Assembly (NCBI RefSeq): GCF_964355755.1
Contig: NC_092680.1
Span: 14,359,001 to 14,423,000, forward strand
Source of the DNA: Antedon mediterranea
Lineage: Eukaryota; Echinodermata; Crinoidea; Comatulida; Antedonidae
Direction: 5' to 3'
Length of the DNA: 64,000 nt
The notes under the pieces were generated by a model, which made no database searches, was not told the DNA's origin, and was given only the letters and a program-made list of their open reading frames with translations. Below, one piece after another: positions 25,601-40,600 of this stretch. Position numbers and translations under genes: made by a program. Numbering within the stretch: the first letter of the stretch is position 1; the number at the start of each line of letters is the position of its first letter.

Positions 25601-28600
25601 ACAAGTATCAACTTTCAAGTAATTTAATTGTACTCTGTATTCTTTTGTAGATTTTTGTACTACTACTTGTGATATGCTTGATCTGTTCTATTTGCTGTTC
25701 CGTCTGGGAATACACATATGGAACCGATTTTCAGGTATATCTACCGTGGGATCAGAAGAATGGCGCCATTATAGCAACGTTTAACTTCTTCTCATATATA
25801 ATTGTACTCAACACGCTTGTGCCAATCTCACTATATGTAACGTAAGTAGCCTAAAACAGAGCAAAATATCAATATCAGATATCAATATATTAACAGTGTA
25901 TATTATTATATTTTGATTAAAAAGAGTTTTTAAGAGTATTTTAAACGTTTGTATATTTTAGGGTTGAGTTGATCAGGCTTTTCCAAAGTTTTTGGATAAA
26001 CTGGGATGTGAAGATGTATTATGATGAGAAGGACTGCACTGCTAAAGCCCGAACTACGACCCTGAATGAGGAACTTGGGCAAATCCAGTATGTGTTTTCA
26101 GACAAGACAGGAACCTTAACTCAGGTATTGTCGTCACACAAATAAAATGATGTGTAGTAGTAAAATTAAAAGATAAGTTATGACAATTCATTGATGAGAA
26201 AATGATGAACCGTCTAGTGGTCTTCTACAAACGGGGTATCTTGGTTTGACAGCATGTTCTGGGTAAATTGTAGCCATCAGGTAATAGGCCAGTAAGTAAC
26301 ATATTCATTACACTATGTTTAGCAACTTTTTTTACGACGGACCAAAAAAAAGACCTCAGACATACTTCCATGGTAGTTTTCTTATGTGGTAGGTATTTGA
26401 TTTTGTTTATCCTGACATCAAAATATAAATGGGAATGGTGCCTTAGACCCAAAATACTTCAAGTTGAGATAGAATATAAATGGGAATGGTGCCTTAGACC
26501 CAAAATACTTCAAGTTGAGATAGAATATAATGGGAATGGTGCCTTAGACCCAAAATACTTCAAGTTGAGATAGAATATAAATGGGAATGGTGCCTTAGAC
26601 CCAAAATACTTCAAGTTGAGATAGAAGTATAAAATTTGGTATGGCAACTCGTATCGAAATTTCGCAACTTTGAGTTGATTACAGATGAATCACTGTGTCT
26701 ATTTATTCATTTCCCGGAAAACGACAGGTATTGCCAGTTACTTACTATGTGTATTCGAGAACCATCTAGTAAGTCATAATTGAATAAATATTTGGTTTAC
26801 AAACTTTTTATATACAGTAGACCATCACCATATCCGTTGCAAGATTGATGTTGAGTGCAAAATTCACACCAATCAGAGGTTGTACCGCAGCGTGCACAGA
26901 GGATAAACTTTTTTTTTTTGCCTTTAATATTATAGATATTTGTAATTTTGTATGTATTTTTGTATGTACCCCATTTGGAAAATGAATTTCCAACATATTA
27001 TAATTATAAAGGACCAATAAATAGTATCTTATGTTCACTGGTCAAATAAGGATGCCAAGCTTTTACACATAACTTGGTAAAATTGTTTAAATTTTGCAGT
27101 GACTAAATTGATTTGATAGTTTCTGCGACTGTATTATTTGTATTTAAGTGAAAATTGTCCAAATTTATTGTCTATGAAATTAGCATAAGTTTCAGGCAAT
27201 TTTAAACGTTTACAAAATTGCCATGAGTGCGCAGATTTTTGCATGCGCGTTAAGGGAGCGTGCCCAAATGTTTTTACTCCGTTTAACTAGTTACTAACTA
27301 GTTTAACGATTTACCGTTATATGCGAGCTAATTTAAATGGGGTTGGGCGTGTTCAGTGAGGCATATCAACCCCTCCGTTTACTAGCCACTAGCGTTAATA
27401 CGTACTCTTTTTGCTCGATTTCTGTTTCACAACCTTTCTTTAGTAATTTCATCATATTTTATTCACTTTTCAACTTGAAACCACGTTATACGAGCATGTT
27501 AAAAGTGACAGGCATGCACGTGCAAGTTAACAAAATGGTGAAAATATGCTAAGATCGTCAGAATGCTTGGGAACCCCTATTTTCCATTTTCTTAAAGTGT
27601 ATGTGTCATATGTTTTTATTATGAAAATAAGAGAAAAAAAAATTAATTACGTCATCATTGATTGCATTTTAAATTTTTTTAAAATAGTTTCGACAATCAA
27701 ACAAACTATAACATTTTCTTGGAACGAAATAACAAACTTAACATTAATCTTCTTTTAAAATTTTCATATATTAACGTTGGAAGGTCAAAGACAGAATAAA
27801 TAAATAAAATAAACAAATCATTCTCTTTCGAATGAGTTAAAAATATTTTAATTTTTATGACGTTATCATCAAAATTAAAAAAAACATGGGTCACATATTT
27901 TCAACTTTACAGTAAATTTCAATCTGTTATAGACTCTTCAGAATAAAAAGTGATACTCATGATGAAAACTTTCCACGAAGCTATTGGATCGTAGATATGA
28001 ATAAATGTAAACATTTTGCCAATCGGATGTTGTGACGCGATCATATGTTGATAAGTTGAATAAAAAAAAGTCAGATTTTCATCTCTTACGTCATAGTTCA
28101 TCACATGTAAAAGTGTGCGCATCTATATTCTACGTAATATGTTGTTGCTCGGATTATTATTTTCTTCAAAAATTGCTATCTTTGTGTTTCATTTTGATGA
28201 CGTCATCATGTTAAAAATTGGAATAAAAGGTGGTCCCATAATGTTACCAATGCTACACTTTATGTAATATGTATACAGAATTTAGTGTATACTGACACAA
28301 AATAAAGAGTACACTAACATTTTATTTTCTTCAGGTCATAATGGCATAATATTTTTTTCTATGCATAATATTGTAATGTATGACATTTATTTATTTATTT
28401 ATTTATTTATTACCATATTTACTGAGGCTAGCCTATCCAGTTCCTAATAGAACTGATCATTCAGGGCCCTCGATAAAACATACATACAGTACAACACATA
28501 AAATATTAAATATTCAAATGACATAAAATATATTAAAGGCTTAAAAATTTACAATGATAATATAAAATTCATATAAAAGTTAAAATCGTTGACAGATAAA

Positions 28601-31600
28601 AAATATATATATATACATAGTACGAACAATATTAACTGGAAATAAATTGTTTAAGTTCACGTTTAAAGGAAATAACATTTTCAGATTGTCGATTGATTTT
28701 GGGAATCATATTAAAATACATAGGCGCTTTATAACTGAAACATTGTTTAAAAATCTCTAAAGAAGGTCGAGGAATAATATAATTACAATTAGAGATGGAT
28801 CTGGTAGTAGGTCGACCTCCGGGCTGAGTCCTGGTTAACATGCGACTGATGTAATCCGGAACGGTATTGATGGAAGCCCGATAGGCAAGACAACCAAGTT
28901 GAAACTGATAACGTTGAGAAACGGATGAGATAGAAATGGTGTTATCCATGCACATGGTTTGTCGTGCGAAACTAACTCATAAGTTAAAGTTGCAAATTTC
29001 CGATATGAATTGTCATACCAAATTTCATGCTTCTAAAGCACTAGACCGTTTATTTATCAATGTTTAAAATAGATAAATATGAGATAATTTATATTTGTTT
29101 GAGTTATTGATACAAAATTGTTCTATTTCCTACAGAATATGATGACCTTCAACAAGTGTAGTATATCAGGCAAGAAGTTTGGTGAATTAAAAAACAAAGC
29201 TGGAGAAATAGTTACAGTTGATGAGGTTTGTGCTCTAGTTGTATTTTAAAATTGAATTTGATGATTTTAGATTCAAATAAAAATCCAGTGTGTATTATCA
29301 GTATGGTGAATGGGCAAACAAAAGCTGTTGGGTTTTACAGGCCACTCAGTTGCAATATGTTTGAAATATATAAACGACATAATCAAACAAGTGACGCATG
29401 TAAGTGAGAGACGCAATCAATATTAAATTAAGTCTCCTCACAAAAAGAATAATTCATATTTTTGTACTGCATCCCATGTACTTGCAGGCCCGTAGCCAAG
29501 CCAAGGGGGGTTTTTATGGTTCGGCAACCCCCCCCCCCCCTTACAGCAAACCCCTCTTAACCGACTTCGAACCCCGATTTCCGACATGCCCAATACCCTC
29601 ACCTCATCTCTGAAAATCCTCCGAATATGTGCCCCACAGTACAAAAGATTATTCGTAAATTGAAAATTTTGTAAACTTATTCGTGAATAACTTATACCTT
29701 CTTCCCTACTTCTACATACATTGAGCAATACGTGTGAGAGTACCATTTCCGCCCATAGGGCTGTCATTTAATAAAATTTGCTTTGCCTTAGGAGGAGCGG
29801 GGCAGTGACCCAAATATTGGTGTCCAAATCCCCCCTTTGACAGATCCTGGCTACGGCCCTGATATGCCTCTTGTCTTTCATTTATTTTATTTCTATTCTT
29901 TATTATTGATTTTTTTTTTCTTTTGTTATAATCATTGTGTTTCTATATTGATTTTCCAAGATGTGGAAATATAAGGTATGGCCAATTGTTGCGCAATGCT
30001 TTGTTAAATGCAGCATTATGAAATACGTGTTTCTGTATGTTAATGTATTTTATAGGACATTACTCAATTGATGTTTATGTTTTATGTGTTGTTTATTATG
30101 TTTTTTTTATATATTATGCCTCGTTAATTATGTATGTACATTTTTTGTTTTGTATTTTGCATTTAACATGGCTGGCAGATTTATGTGTCGTACTAATGTT
30201 TAACTTTCTAAATGTATGAATGTTTTTTATTTAATTATGTGTTTTGTGTCAATATAAACAAACAACTAATTATAAATATACCAACAATTACAAAAAAATT
30301 AGATATGCTTGATACAATTTGACACGTGACTTCATGGCTTTCCAATTTTGCTTTGAGAAATATAAAAAAACACAAACATAAATGTTTTACACAAGCTGAT
30401 ATTATAAACTTTATTATATTATTTATATTTTTAATCCATGTATATTAGTTCATATAGAATGTTCTCTATAAATAAACCTTTATTAATGATTTTGATGATG
30501 TAAACTAATTGTTTCCTGAGATTTAGACAACTTGCCTGTTTGTCTGGCTATATTTCCTACATAGACTCATAATGTACTTGTGCGTGTCTCGTAGGTGTGA
30601 AGTATCACATGACTGCATACACAATAAGTGGTTTAATGTTGAACAAAGTAATTTATTACATATTGAGGATTACACGCTGGTTAACAGAAGAAGTGGAGGA
30701 CTGGCTTTATATATTCATAATTCTATTTCTTTTAAAACCCGAGCAGATCTAAATTTAATTAAAAATAACCTAACTAATAACGATCATTCTGAATCGATAT
30801 TTGTGGAAATCATTAATCCTGACTCTAAAAATATAATTGTTGGAAATGTTTACCGCGCACACAGGACAGACACAGACTTATTTATTTCAGATCTTAATGA
30901 TACCTTATTAAAAGTAACAGAAGAGAACAAGAAATGCTATGTATCTGGGGACTTTAATTTTGATTTACTTTGTGTTAATATGAATATAACAATTAATGAC
31001 TTTTTAAATATCTTCGACATGAACAATATGTTTCCCCTTATTGATAGACCAACACAAATAACGCATAGATCAGCCACTCTTCTTGACAATATCTTTACTA
31101 ATGTAATCACACATCCTATCAAATCTGGTGTGTTTATATGGGATGTTACAGACCATTACCCTGTTTTTCAAATCACGAATTCCCTGAAAGTTAAACACAA
31201 AAGTAATATTGGATACACACGATCACGGTCATTTAAACAACAAAATATACATCGCTTCATAGACACGATACAAACAACTGAATGGAACAATGTACTTCAA
31301 GAACAATCGCCTGAAATAGCATAATAATATATTTTCAGACAAGATTACAAACACAATACATCCGTCTGAGAAATCGCATTGGCATAAATGGTGTTGCTCT
31401 TAACTGGTTCCAGTCATATCTTACAGGAAGACGTCAGCTAGTCTGTATCAATGATGCATTCTCAGATGAAGCTTGCCTGGAATATGGTGTACCACAGGGG
31501 TCAGTAATTGGGCCTGGCCAGTTTTCCATTTATACGCTTCCCCTTGGTGACATTATTCGCAAACACAGTCTACATTTCCATTTCTATGCAGATGATACAC

Positions 31601-34600
31601 AGATTTATGTGTCAGTAAATCCAGTGCAAAGGGATGTTGCTGCAGCAATCAGTAAGATGGAAGCCTGTATAGAAGATGTTCGCAATTGGATGACAACAAA
31701 TTACCTAAAGTTGAATGATGGAAAGACAGAGTTTATTATCGTCGGGTCTAAATGTAACATCTCCAAAATCAACATCACACATATCAGAATCGGAAACTCT
31801 AACATCGCTCCCTCATCGGTGGTCCGGAATCTGGGAATCATGCTGGATAGTAATCTCACTATGGAAGCACAAATAACAACTGTATCCAAAGCAGCATGCA
31901 TATCGATTAGGAACCTTGGTCGTATTCGCGGTAATCTTAACAAGAAAACAGCTGAATTGATTGTACACTCATTTGTCACTTCTAAAATTGACATTGGTAA
32001 TGCCTTGTTGTTTGGCATACCAAAATCTCAAATACAACGTTTGCAGCGCTTGCAAAATATGGCAGCTAGAATTGTAACTTATACAAAATCAAACGCTCAC
32101 ATAACTCCTGTCCTGATGGATTTGCATTGGTTGCCTGTTCAACAACGTATTAAGTACAAACTTGCGTTGTTTGTATTCAAGATCCTAAATGACAGTGCTC
32201 CTGCTTATTTATCTGACCTTGTGGATCGTTACGAATCATCCCGCAGAGGCCTACGATCATTGTCACAAAACCTTCTTCAAGAGCGTAGAGCGAAAAATCA
32301 GTGGGGTCAGAGATCTTTTTACGTTGCGGCCGCAAGTGTATGGAACAGCTTACCAGCAACAGTTAAATGCTCAACTAGTCTAAACAGTTTCAAGACCAAC
32401 CTAAAGACGTCGCTATTCGCTGATGTTCTCGCACGTTGTTAATGCACAAAGCGCCATGAGCGCCACATGGGTGGAGGATACCGGCGCTATATAAGTTTTC
32501 ATTTATTATTATTATTATTATGTTTTCCTATACAATCTAAGCACAAAAAATCTAAATATAATCGCATTCCTTGAAATCCATGGATTACTAAAACCATTAT
32601 AAAATCTATAAATCGTAAAAATAAGCTCTATAAAAAGTATATTTCATCGCCAACCACCACAAATAAAAATTTACTCGCTATCGTAATATACTTACCTCAA
32701 TACTCAGAAACGCAAAGAAAAAATACTACACAGAAGAACTAAATAAAACCCAAAACGACCTAAAGAAAACTTGGAATATTCTTAATGGACTTCTATTCTA
32801 GGCCGAAAACAAAATTACCACTTACAGGCTAATATGAAAATAAATGAGACGGAAGTTAATGACCCTAACGTAATCGCTAACAGCTTTAATAATTATTTTT
32901 GTAATGTTGGTCCTGAACTTGCCTAAAAAATTCAATCAACCCAAAACGATGAATTTAGGAATCATCTGAAGAACTTATCATCACCAATTAATTCCTTGTT
33001 TTTTCTACCAACCGATGTTAATGAAATAATTAGCACATGTAACTTACTTAATTCAAACTCAAGTCCGGGATATGACGATTTAAAAATGAGTATCATAAAG
33101 TATGTTATCCACTCCTTGGCAATTCCTCTAACACATATCTTCAATATGTCTATCCTTTCTGGTATTTTTCCAACAAAACTTAAAATATCAAAGGTAGTAC
33201 CAATTCACAAAGCAGGTTCTTATAATAAAATTCAAAATTACCGTCCAATATCTGTATTGCCAGCGTTTTCAAAAATTTTCGAACGAATTATCCATAATCA
33301 CCTATATAAATTTATAAATAATAATACTTTACTTTATGACCGGCAATACGGGTTTCGTAGTAAATATTCATCTTACATGGCAGTACTAGAAGCGTATAAT
33401 GATATAGTTACAAGACTTGATAACAATCATCATGCTATGGGTATATTTTTGGACCTCGCAAAGGCATTTGATACCATAGACCATCAAATCCTTCTCAAAA
33501 AACTTTATCATTACGGTGTTAGAGGGATCGCCTATGAGTGGTTCAAGAGTTATTTAACCAACAGATCCCAATTCACCGTGTATAACAATCATAAATCAAC
33601 AACTAATATAATTCGATGCGGGGTTCCACAAGGGTCCATTTTGGGCCCATTATTATTTATAATTTATTTAAACGATATTGTTTCTAATTCCGATAATTTC
33701 TCATTTTATTTATACGCAGATGACACCAACATAGTAGTTTCTGATAAAAATATTAAACAACTCATTACGACAGTAAATCAAGAAGTAAATAAAGTTTCCT
33801 CCTGGCTTAAATCTAATAAATTATCACTTAATATACTTAAAACAAATTACATTATGTTTAAAAATAAGCATAGTAGACGACAATATCACAATATTCAAAT
33901 TATGATTGACAATACTATTATTTCACAGGTCTCTAATACTAAATTTTTAGGCGTAATTATAGATGAAACACTAACATGGTTTAATCACACAGAATATATA
34001 TCCAATATTATTTCTAAATATACTGGCATTTTATTTAGACTAAAACATGCTCTCGCACCGAATATTTTATTTTCTTTATATCGCACATTAGTTCTCCCAT
34101 ACTTATATTATTGTAATCTTATTTGGGCAGATGCAAACAACTGCAATTTGAAAACCATTCATTTAAAACAAAAGAAAATAATTAGATTCTGTACAAACTC
34201 ATCCTGGCTGGCCCATACTGCACCCTTATTTTTAAAATTAAAAACTTTAACAATCTATGATATTTATAAATTAAAAAGCAATTTTTATGTTTAATTTTGT
34301 TAATAATAATCTACCAAGTAATTTCAATACTTTTTGGGCTAGGGTAAAAGAAACACATTGTCATAATACAAGAACATTAAATAATTTGCGTCCGCATAAT
34401 TTCAGAACAGACCTGGGAATGAATACCATTAAACGGCAAGGACCTATATTGTGGAATGATATAAGCAATTTTATTAAGAACCAATGTACCTTAAGTTTAT
34501 TTAAGAAGAAATTTATTCACAGTTTATTATCAATGTATCAGTAATATTATGTTATATTTATATTTAATTAGTAGAGTAACATTATTTAAGTTTACTTAAA

Positions 34601-37600
34601 CAATATATATATACACATATATATGTGTGTGTATGTAAATCTATTACATTTTTTATCTAAAAGATGATATTCAGATTTTATTACCATGTACTAGTAAAAA
34701 TAAAAATAACTATATGTAATCTTCATGTTAACCTTCTTAAGAAGTAAGTTAAAAATTATCATTTTATGATCAAAAAGAAATATAATATCTAATTTTCTCC
34801 TTTATATAAATATATTATTTTATCCAAGGGTTTGCAAACACAAGTGTTCACATGTCTTGTTATGTATTGCACCTTTGTCTTGTCTTTATGTTGTCTGTAA
34901 TGTCACTGCACTAACGGGTGACCGGCTAACGAGCTTCGCTCTTACGGTTATCCATCCATATAAGTTGTTTATCTTATGTTCATAAATTGAAATGGAAAAT
35001 AAACTGAAACTGAAACTGAAATAAGTAATGACATATAAGAGAACACATAGTATTAATTATCTTTGATGATACAGATGTCAATGCACAAGTAATGACATCA
35101 AAAGAGAACACAAGGTGTTTTCTTTGATAATACCCACAAAATGATGTCAACACAACAAGTAATGACATCCTATAATACAAGGTATTACCTAGATGATACC
35201 CACATAATGATGTCAATACACAAAAAGTGATTACATCACATAAAAGAACACAAAATAATGTAGATGATTATGAGACACATAAAATGATGTAAATTACATT
35301 ATAAATAATTTTTTTCATTTCAAAGGATCCGGCCAGCAGCCTGTCAATTTTACTACTGTTCTTTCTAACTTTAGGGTTAATTTGAATAAAAGTAATAGAA
35401 AGTCTGTGTTGTATTGTGTTTTAATAACCGCAAATTAATTTAAAAGGAAATTTGTCAAAGATGAAATGTACTGCCAGTATTTTTCAATTTTAACAAAATT
35501 TCATTTTAAATTAATTTGAGGTTATCTGCATATTTGAAGTCTATCACAGTAGCATGTATGCGACAGTAGCTTGGTGGTAGCAGACATGCCATCCAGTCCT
35601 AGCTTCTCTGCTGCTGCTTCCAATCCTAAATAATCGAATAACTGAGTTTAGAAATTATGAGTAATAGATACTCCACCCTTGTTTATATCCTGAATTATAT
35701 TCTAAAGTCATCATCGTCATCATCACAGAGAATATTGACCAGTGTGCATAGACAATTTATTTTCTTTTTTGTGTCATTCTCTATTTTATCCAGGTAGTTT
35801 TGGGTCATACCCTTGGTTTCTTTAACTTTTCTCAAATTCAGACGGCTCTTTGCGCTGAGATATCTAGACTAGACTAGAATACTAAAATATAAAGAAAAAA
35901 ATAATGAAACTGAAGATGTGTGGCTCATCTTTTCTGAACTGTTTTATTTCTGTGATTTCTGTTATTGCATACTAAAAGTTCATGTATTTGTTGTATGAAA
36001 AGCAATTATGTTTAAAATTCTGTGTTTACTGTTAATGTATCTCAAAATATCAGGTTGTGGTCCATATCTATTCTCTTCATAATTTATGCAAATGATTTCA
36101 ATAATATATCTAATGTCATGTCGTCAATGCTGTTTGCGGATGATTCAAGTCTGTTTTATTCACATGATGATGATCCAGATAGTCTCTGTGACATCGTTAA
36201 TCAAGAACTAAAAAAGGTTACTACTTGGATACATGCAAACAAGCTATCACTAAATATGCTAAAAACCAATTTTATGTTGTTTAGTAACAAATATAGTATG
36301 TTACCAAAAGATATTATTTTCAACAATGTTCCTATTAATCAAATAACCAACACAAAATTTCTTGTTATATTTATTGACGACAGACTTGACTGGAAAGCCC
36401 ATGTTAATTACCTTTGCAAATTATTATCAAAAAATGTTGGCATGATGTATAAATTGAAATCAATATTTCCTCAAAAAGTATTAAATATTTTATATTCTAC
36501 TCTTATTTTATCGTACTTAAATTATGGTGTTCTTGCTTGGGGAAATGCTTCAAAATCAACTATTACTAAAATTTTATTAATCCAGAAACGAGCTGTCAGA
36601 ATTATCTCAGGGGTAACTTTTCGTGCTCACACCCAAGATCTCTTTCAAAAAAATAAAATATTAAAAATGGAGGATCTCTATAGATTTAATGTTGGTGTCA
36701 TCATGTTTCAATTAACCGCCGGACACTTACCACCTATAATATCCCACCTATAATATCCAGTAAATTCACTCAAAATAAACAATACCACACTCACCAAACA
36801 AGACAAAAAGATCAGTATCACCTGCCACTTACTCGAACTAGTCTTAAAATGAATACCCTTGTATACACTGGACCTAAACTCTGGAATTCTCTTCCTTTAT
36901 CTCTTAAAAAATCTCATAACTGTGCTTTGTTTAAACGTCAATTTAAACTATTATTCTTTGTAAATTCTTTTATTATTGATATATTTGATATTTCTTAAAT
37001 AATTTATATAATCTATTTTTTACTTGTTTTTTTAGTTTTAAACATGTTAAACTTATGTGTTAGTTAGAGAAAAGATATTAGTTTAATTGGTTTTTTTTTT
37101 TAGTTTCTAATTATGTTATATTATTTATATTTTATTTGTTTTGTTTTGAGGAGCCTATTCACCACAAGCTTTGCTTTCTTTTAGGCTCCTCCACTTTATA
37201 TTTATATATTTGTAAAGTGAAATAAATAAATGAAATAAATGAAAATCTGATCCAATTTTAATTATTCTTTGTAGGATACTCCAAAAGTTGACTTCTCCAA
37301 AAACAAATGGTATGAAGAAAGCTTTGATTTTTATGATGAAACACTAAAAAATGGAGTGGACAATGGAGATCGGCAAACCTGGTTGTTCTTCAGACTGCTA
37401 GCACTTTGCCACACAGTGATGGCGGAACATGGTGATGACGGTAAGATTTACATAGTACCACCATCTTACTAGAAAGCGATTGTACTACAATGGCCAAACC
37501 GGCCTAGATCTTGCTTGATTGGCAGTAGAGTTGTGGTTATGGGACAAAGCGTCTGTGATTGGGATGGAACGACATAGTCTGCGTAAATTTTGGACATGTT

Positions 37601-40600
37601 CAAAATTTACGTGGCAACATCGGGCCAGTCCAGAATGCAGCTTTTACGGCTCCTGATCAGCTGTCATCGTCGTACAATCTCCATTTATGGGGGTCCAACA
37701 GGACTCAATCACCTATAATAGAGTAGAACCGGGGCAGAAGCGCCTTTAACTCTGGGTCCTTTTTGGACATGCTAGCGGGCCGTTTCGACTGCATCCATGG
37801 CTGTTCAGCACCGATCGCATATGCTGGTACACTGAGCTCACAGCCACTGTCACTGTGTCACAAAGCAGGTCTTGACATGCTGCACAGCCCTGCTACACAC
37901 GTAATAGAAAAAAGCCAACAAGATAAAAGTTATCACAAATATGACCCAATTTATTTATTATTTTATTGTTGAAAATTATACTTTATAAACAATACAATGA
38001 CAAATATATTAACATGTGAAATATTTTATTATTAGTGTTCTTTATGTCCTTTAAAGTGATAATGTCCTTTTACTCTGGATCTCGGTCAATACTTGGGGCT
38101 TGTTGCATTGTGTTCAGTAGTATTTGCCATCTCTGGGCCAGGATCCCAAAAGAATTTTCCACAACACGTCTTCCCCTTGATATCCTGTAATTCTATATCC
38201 TTTCTTGTCTGTCAAGCCCTCTGTAGGAAAAGGTTTCACGAGAAAGGCATCATCCCCTAGGACCCATTGTCATTGGGTAGAAAATGGATTAGGGAAACCA
38301 ATGGTGCCATAAAGTATACATTCTTTGAGCTCTGATTCAGATTTGTGCATCTGACATGTAACCAACTCCACTACAGTCTATCCAGATAAATTTGTATTGA
38401 GCATCTACCAGAGCAAGTAGGACCACAGTGAAGAACCCTTTATAGTTGTGATACAAGGAGCCAGAATTAGCAGCACGTCTTAGTGCCACATGCATGTGGC
38501 ACATTCTATCTTCTTTGGTATTCTTCAGAAATTGGCAACAATCTTGTGGAGTAGTTGGAAATTTCACCAACTCATTCTTGTATTCTTCTCCTCAGTTTCC
38601 AGTTAAGCTTGAGGACTAAGATAATTACCTTTACCTTTTACTTATGGCTTGACAAACTTCAGGAATTATACTGCATATGGAGTACTTGTCTCGTGAAGCC
38701 AAGTGTCTGATGGTGATGGCCAGCTCCAAGTCTGGTTATAGACATTTTCTGAAATGTGTGTTTGCCTTCTCAATTCTGGGCCCACTCTTCTTAAAATGTC
38801 ATCAAACATTTCTGAATCAATTCTCAAATAAATGAAGAATGATGTGGTATCTTCCATTCTGAGCTCTCTCATCAATCTGTCACAATAGCCAAATTCATTT
38901 CGTCTTGGTGCAGACAACCATACACGTAACACAATCGCTGTAGCACGGCTGTAGCCTAGTACCTATGTAGTAGAGTATCTAAAAATAGAAATTAAAGCCG
39001 ATTTACATATCGGGATGGATCGTCATGGTCTCCCTAGATCAGCTTCTAGTGAGATGGAGGTACTACTCATGTGAAAACAATTTAGTTAAAAAATTGTATG
39101 AGAAGGTACGATATCTGACCGTACCATCTAGGTACAAGATGGCAAGATGGAGCGTTAAACCATTTGTCGTCTGTCCATGACAAAGAACTCTCATTTTATT
39201 TTTATCTTTCAGGAAGCCTAACATACCAAGCACAGTCCCCTGATGAAGCAGCATTAGTTGGTGCTGCAAGGAATTTTGGTTTCACCTTCAAAGTTAGTTT
39301 TTAGTTTAAAAAGAAAATTTTTTTTTTCATTTATTTACTATATACTATTGGATCATTTTCTGGTATTGTAATGTGCAAACCTTTTTGTAGGAATTGCATT
39401 GTTTCTAGTGTGTTTAAATTCCAACTTGTTTGTTTTTAGTCACGTACGCCAACAACTATCACGATTGATGTTCAAGGAAGGGAAGATACATACGAACTTC
39501 TTCAAATCTTGGATTTCAATAACGTACGTAAACGAATGTCGGTTATTGTGAGACAAAATAATCGCATCAAGTTATTCTGCAAAGGTGCAGATAACGTTGT
39601 CTTTGAGAGACTGGGTGAAGCGAGCGTCTTTCTGCAAGATGTTACGCAAGAACATTTAAATGTAAGTTTAATAAGATAATACATTGTTGTTGTTGTTATA
39701 ATTCTGTTACACTATATTTCATACTGAATTGTACTGCTGAGTTATGATTATTTATTATAGTAATTGTAACTATGAGTTGCGACATTGAATTACAATGATG
39801 CATTTTATGGTGAATAGCAACGGTGAGTTTGATGAGAGTTACTGCTAAGTTGAACTGAACTCAAGTTGCAGTGTGCTGTTTTGAGTTGCGGTGTGCTGTT
39901 TTGAGTTGCAGTGTGCTGTTTTGAGTTGCAGTGTGCTGTTTTGAGTTGCAGTGTGCTGTTTTGAGTTGCAGTGTGCTGTTTTGAGTTGCGGTGTGCTGTT
40001 TTGAGTTGCGGTGTGCTGTTTTGAGTTGCGGTGTGCTGTTTTGAGTTGCGGTGTGCTGTTTTGTGTTGCAGTGTGCTGTTTTGAGTTGCGGTGTGCTGTT
40101 TTGTGTTGCGGTGTGCTGTTTTGTGTTGCGGTGTGCTGTTTTGAGTTGCGGTGTGCTGTTTTGAGTTGCGGTGTGCTGTTTTGAGTTGCGGTGTGCTGTT
40201 TTGAGTTGCGGTGTGCTGTTTTGAGTTGCGGTGTGCTGTTTTGAGTTGCGGTGTGCTGTTTTGTGTTGCGGTGTGCTGTTTTGAGTTGCGGTGTGCTGTT
40301 TTGAGTTGCGGTGTGCTGTTTTGTGTTGCGGTGTGCTGTTTTGAGTTGCGGTGTGCTGTTTTGAGTTGCGGTGTGCTGTTTTGAGTTGCGGTGTGCTGTT
40401 TTGAGTTGCGGTGTGCTGTTTTGTGTTGCGGTGTGCTGTTTTGAGTTGCGGTGTGCTGTTTTTAGTTGCGGTTTACTGTTTTGTGTTGCGGTTTACTAAT
40501 TTATGTTGTGGTGTATTATACCAACTTGATTGATGTATCTGTGTAATTGTTATTGGTTAATTTTTGTATTTTTTTTTTTTTTTGTCTTAACAGGACTTTG

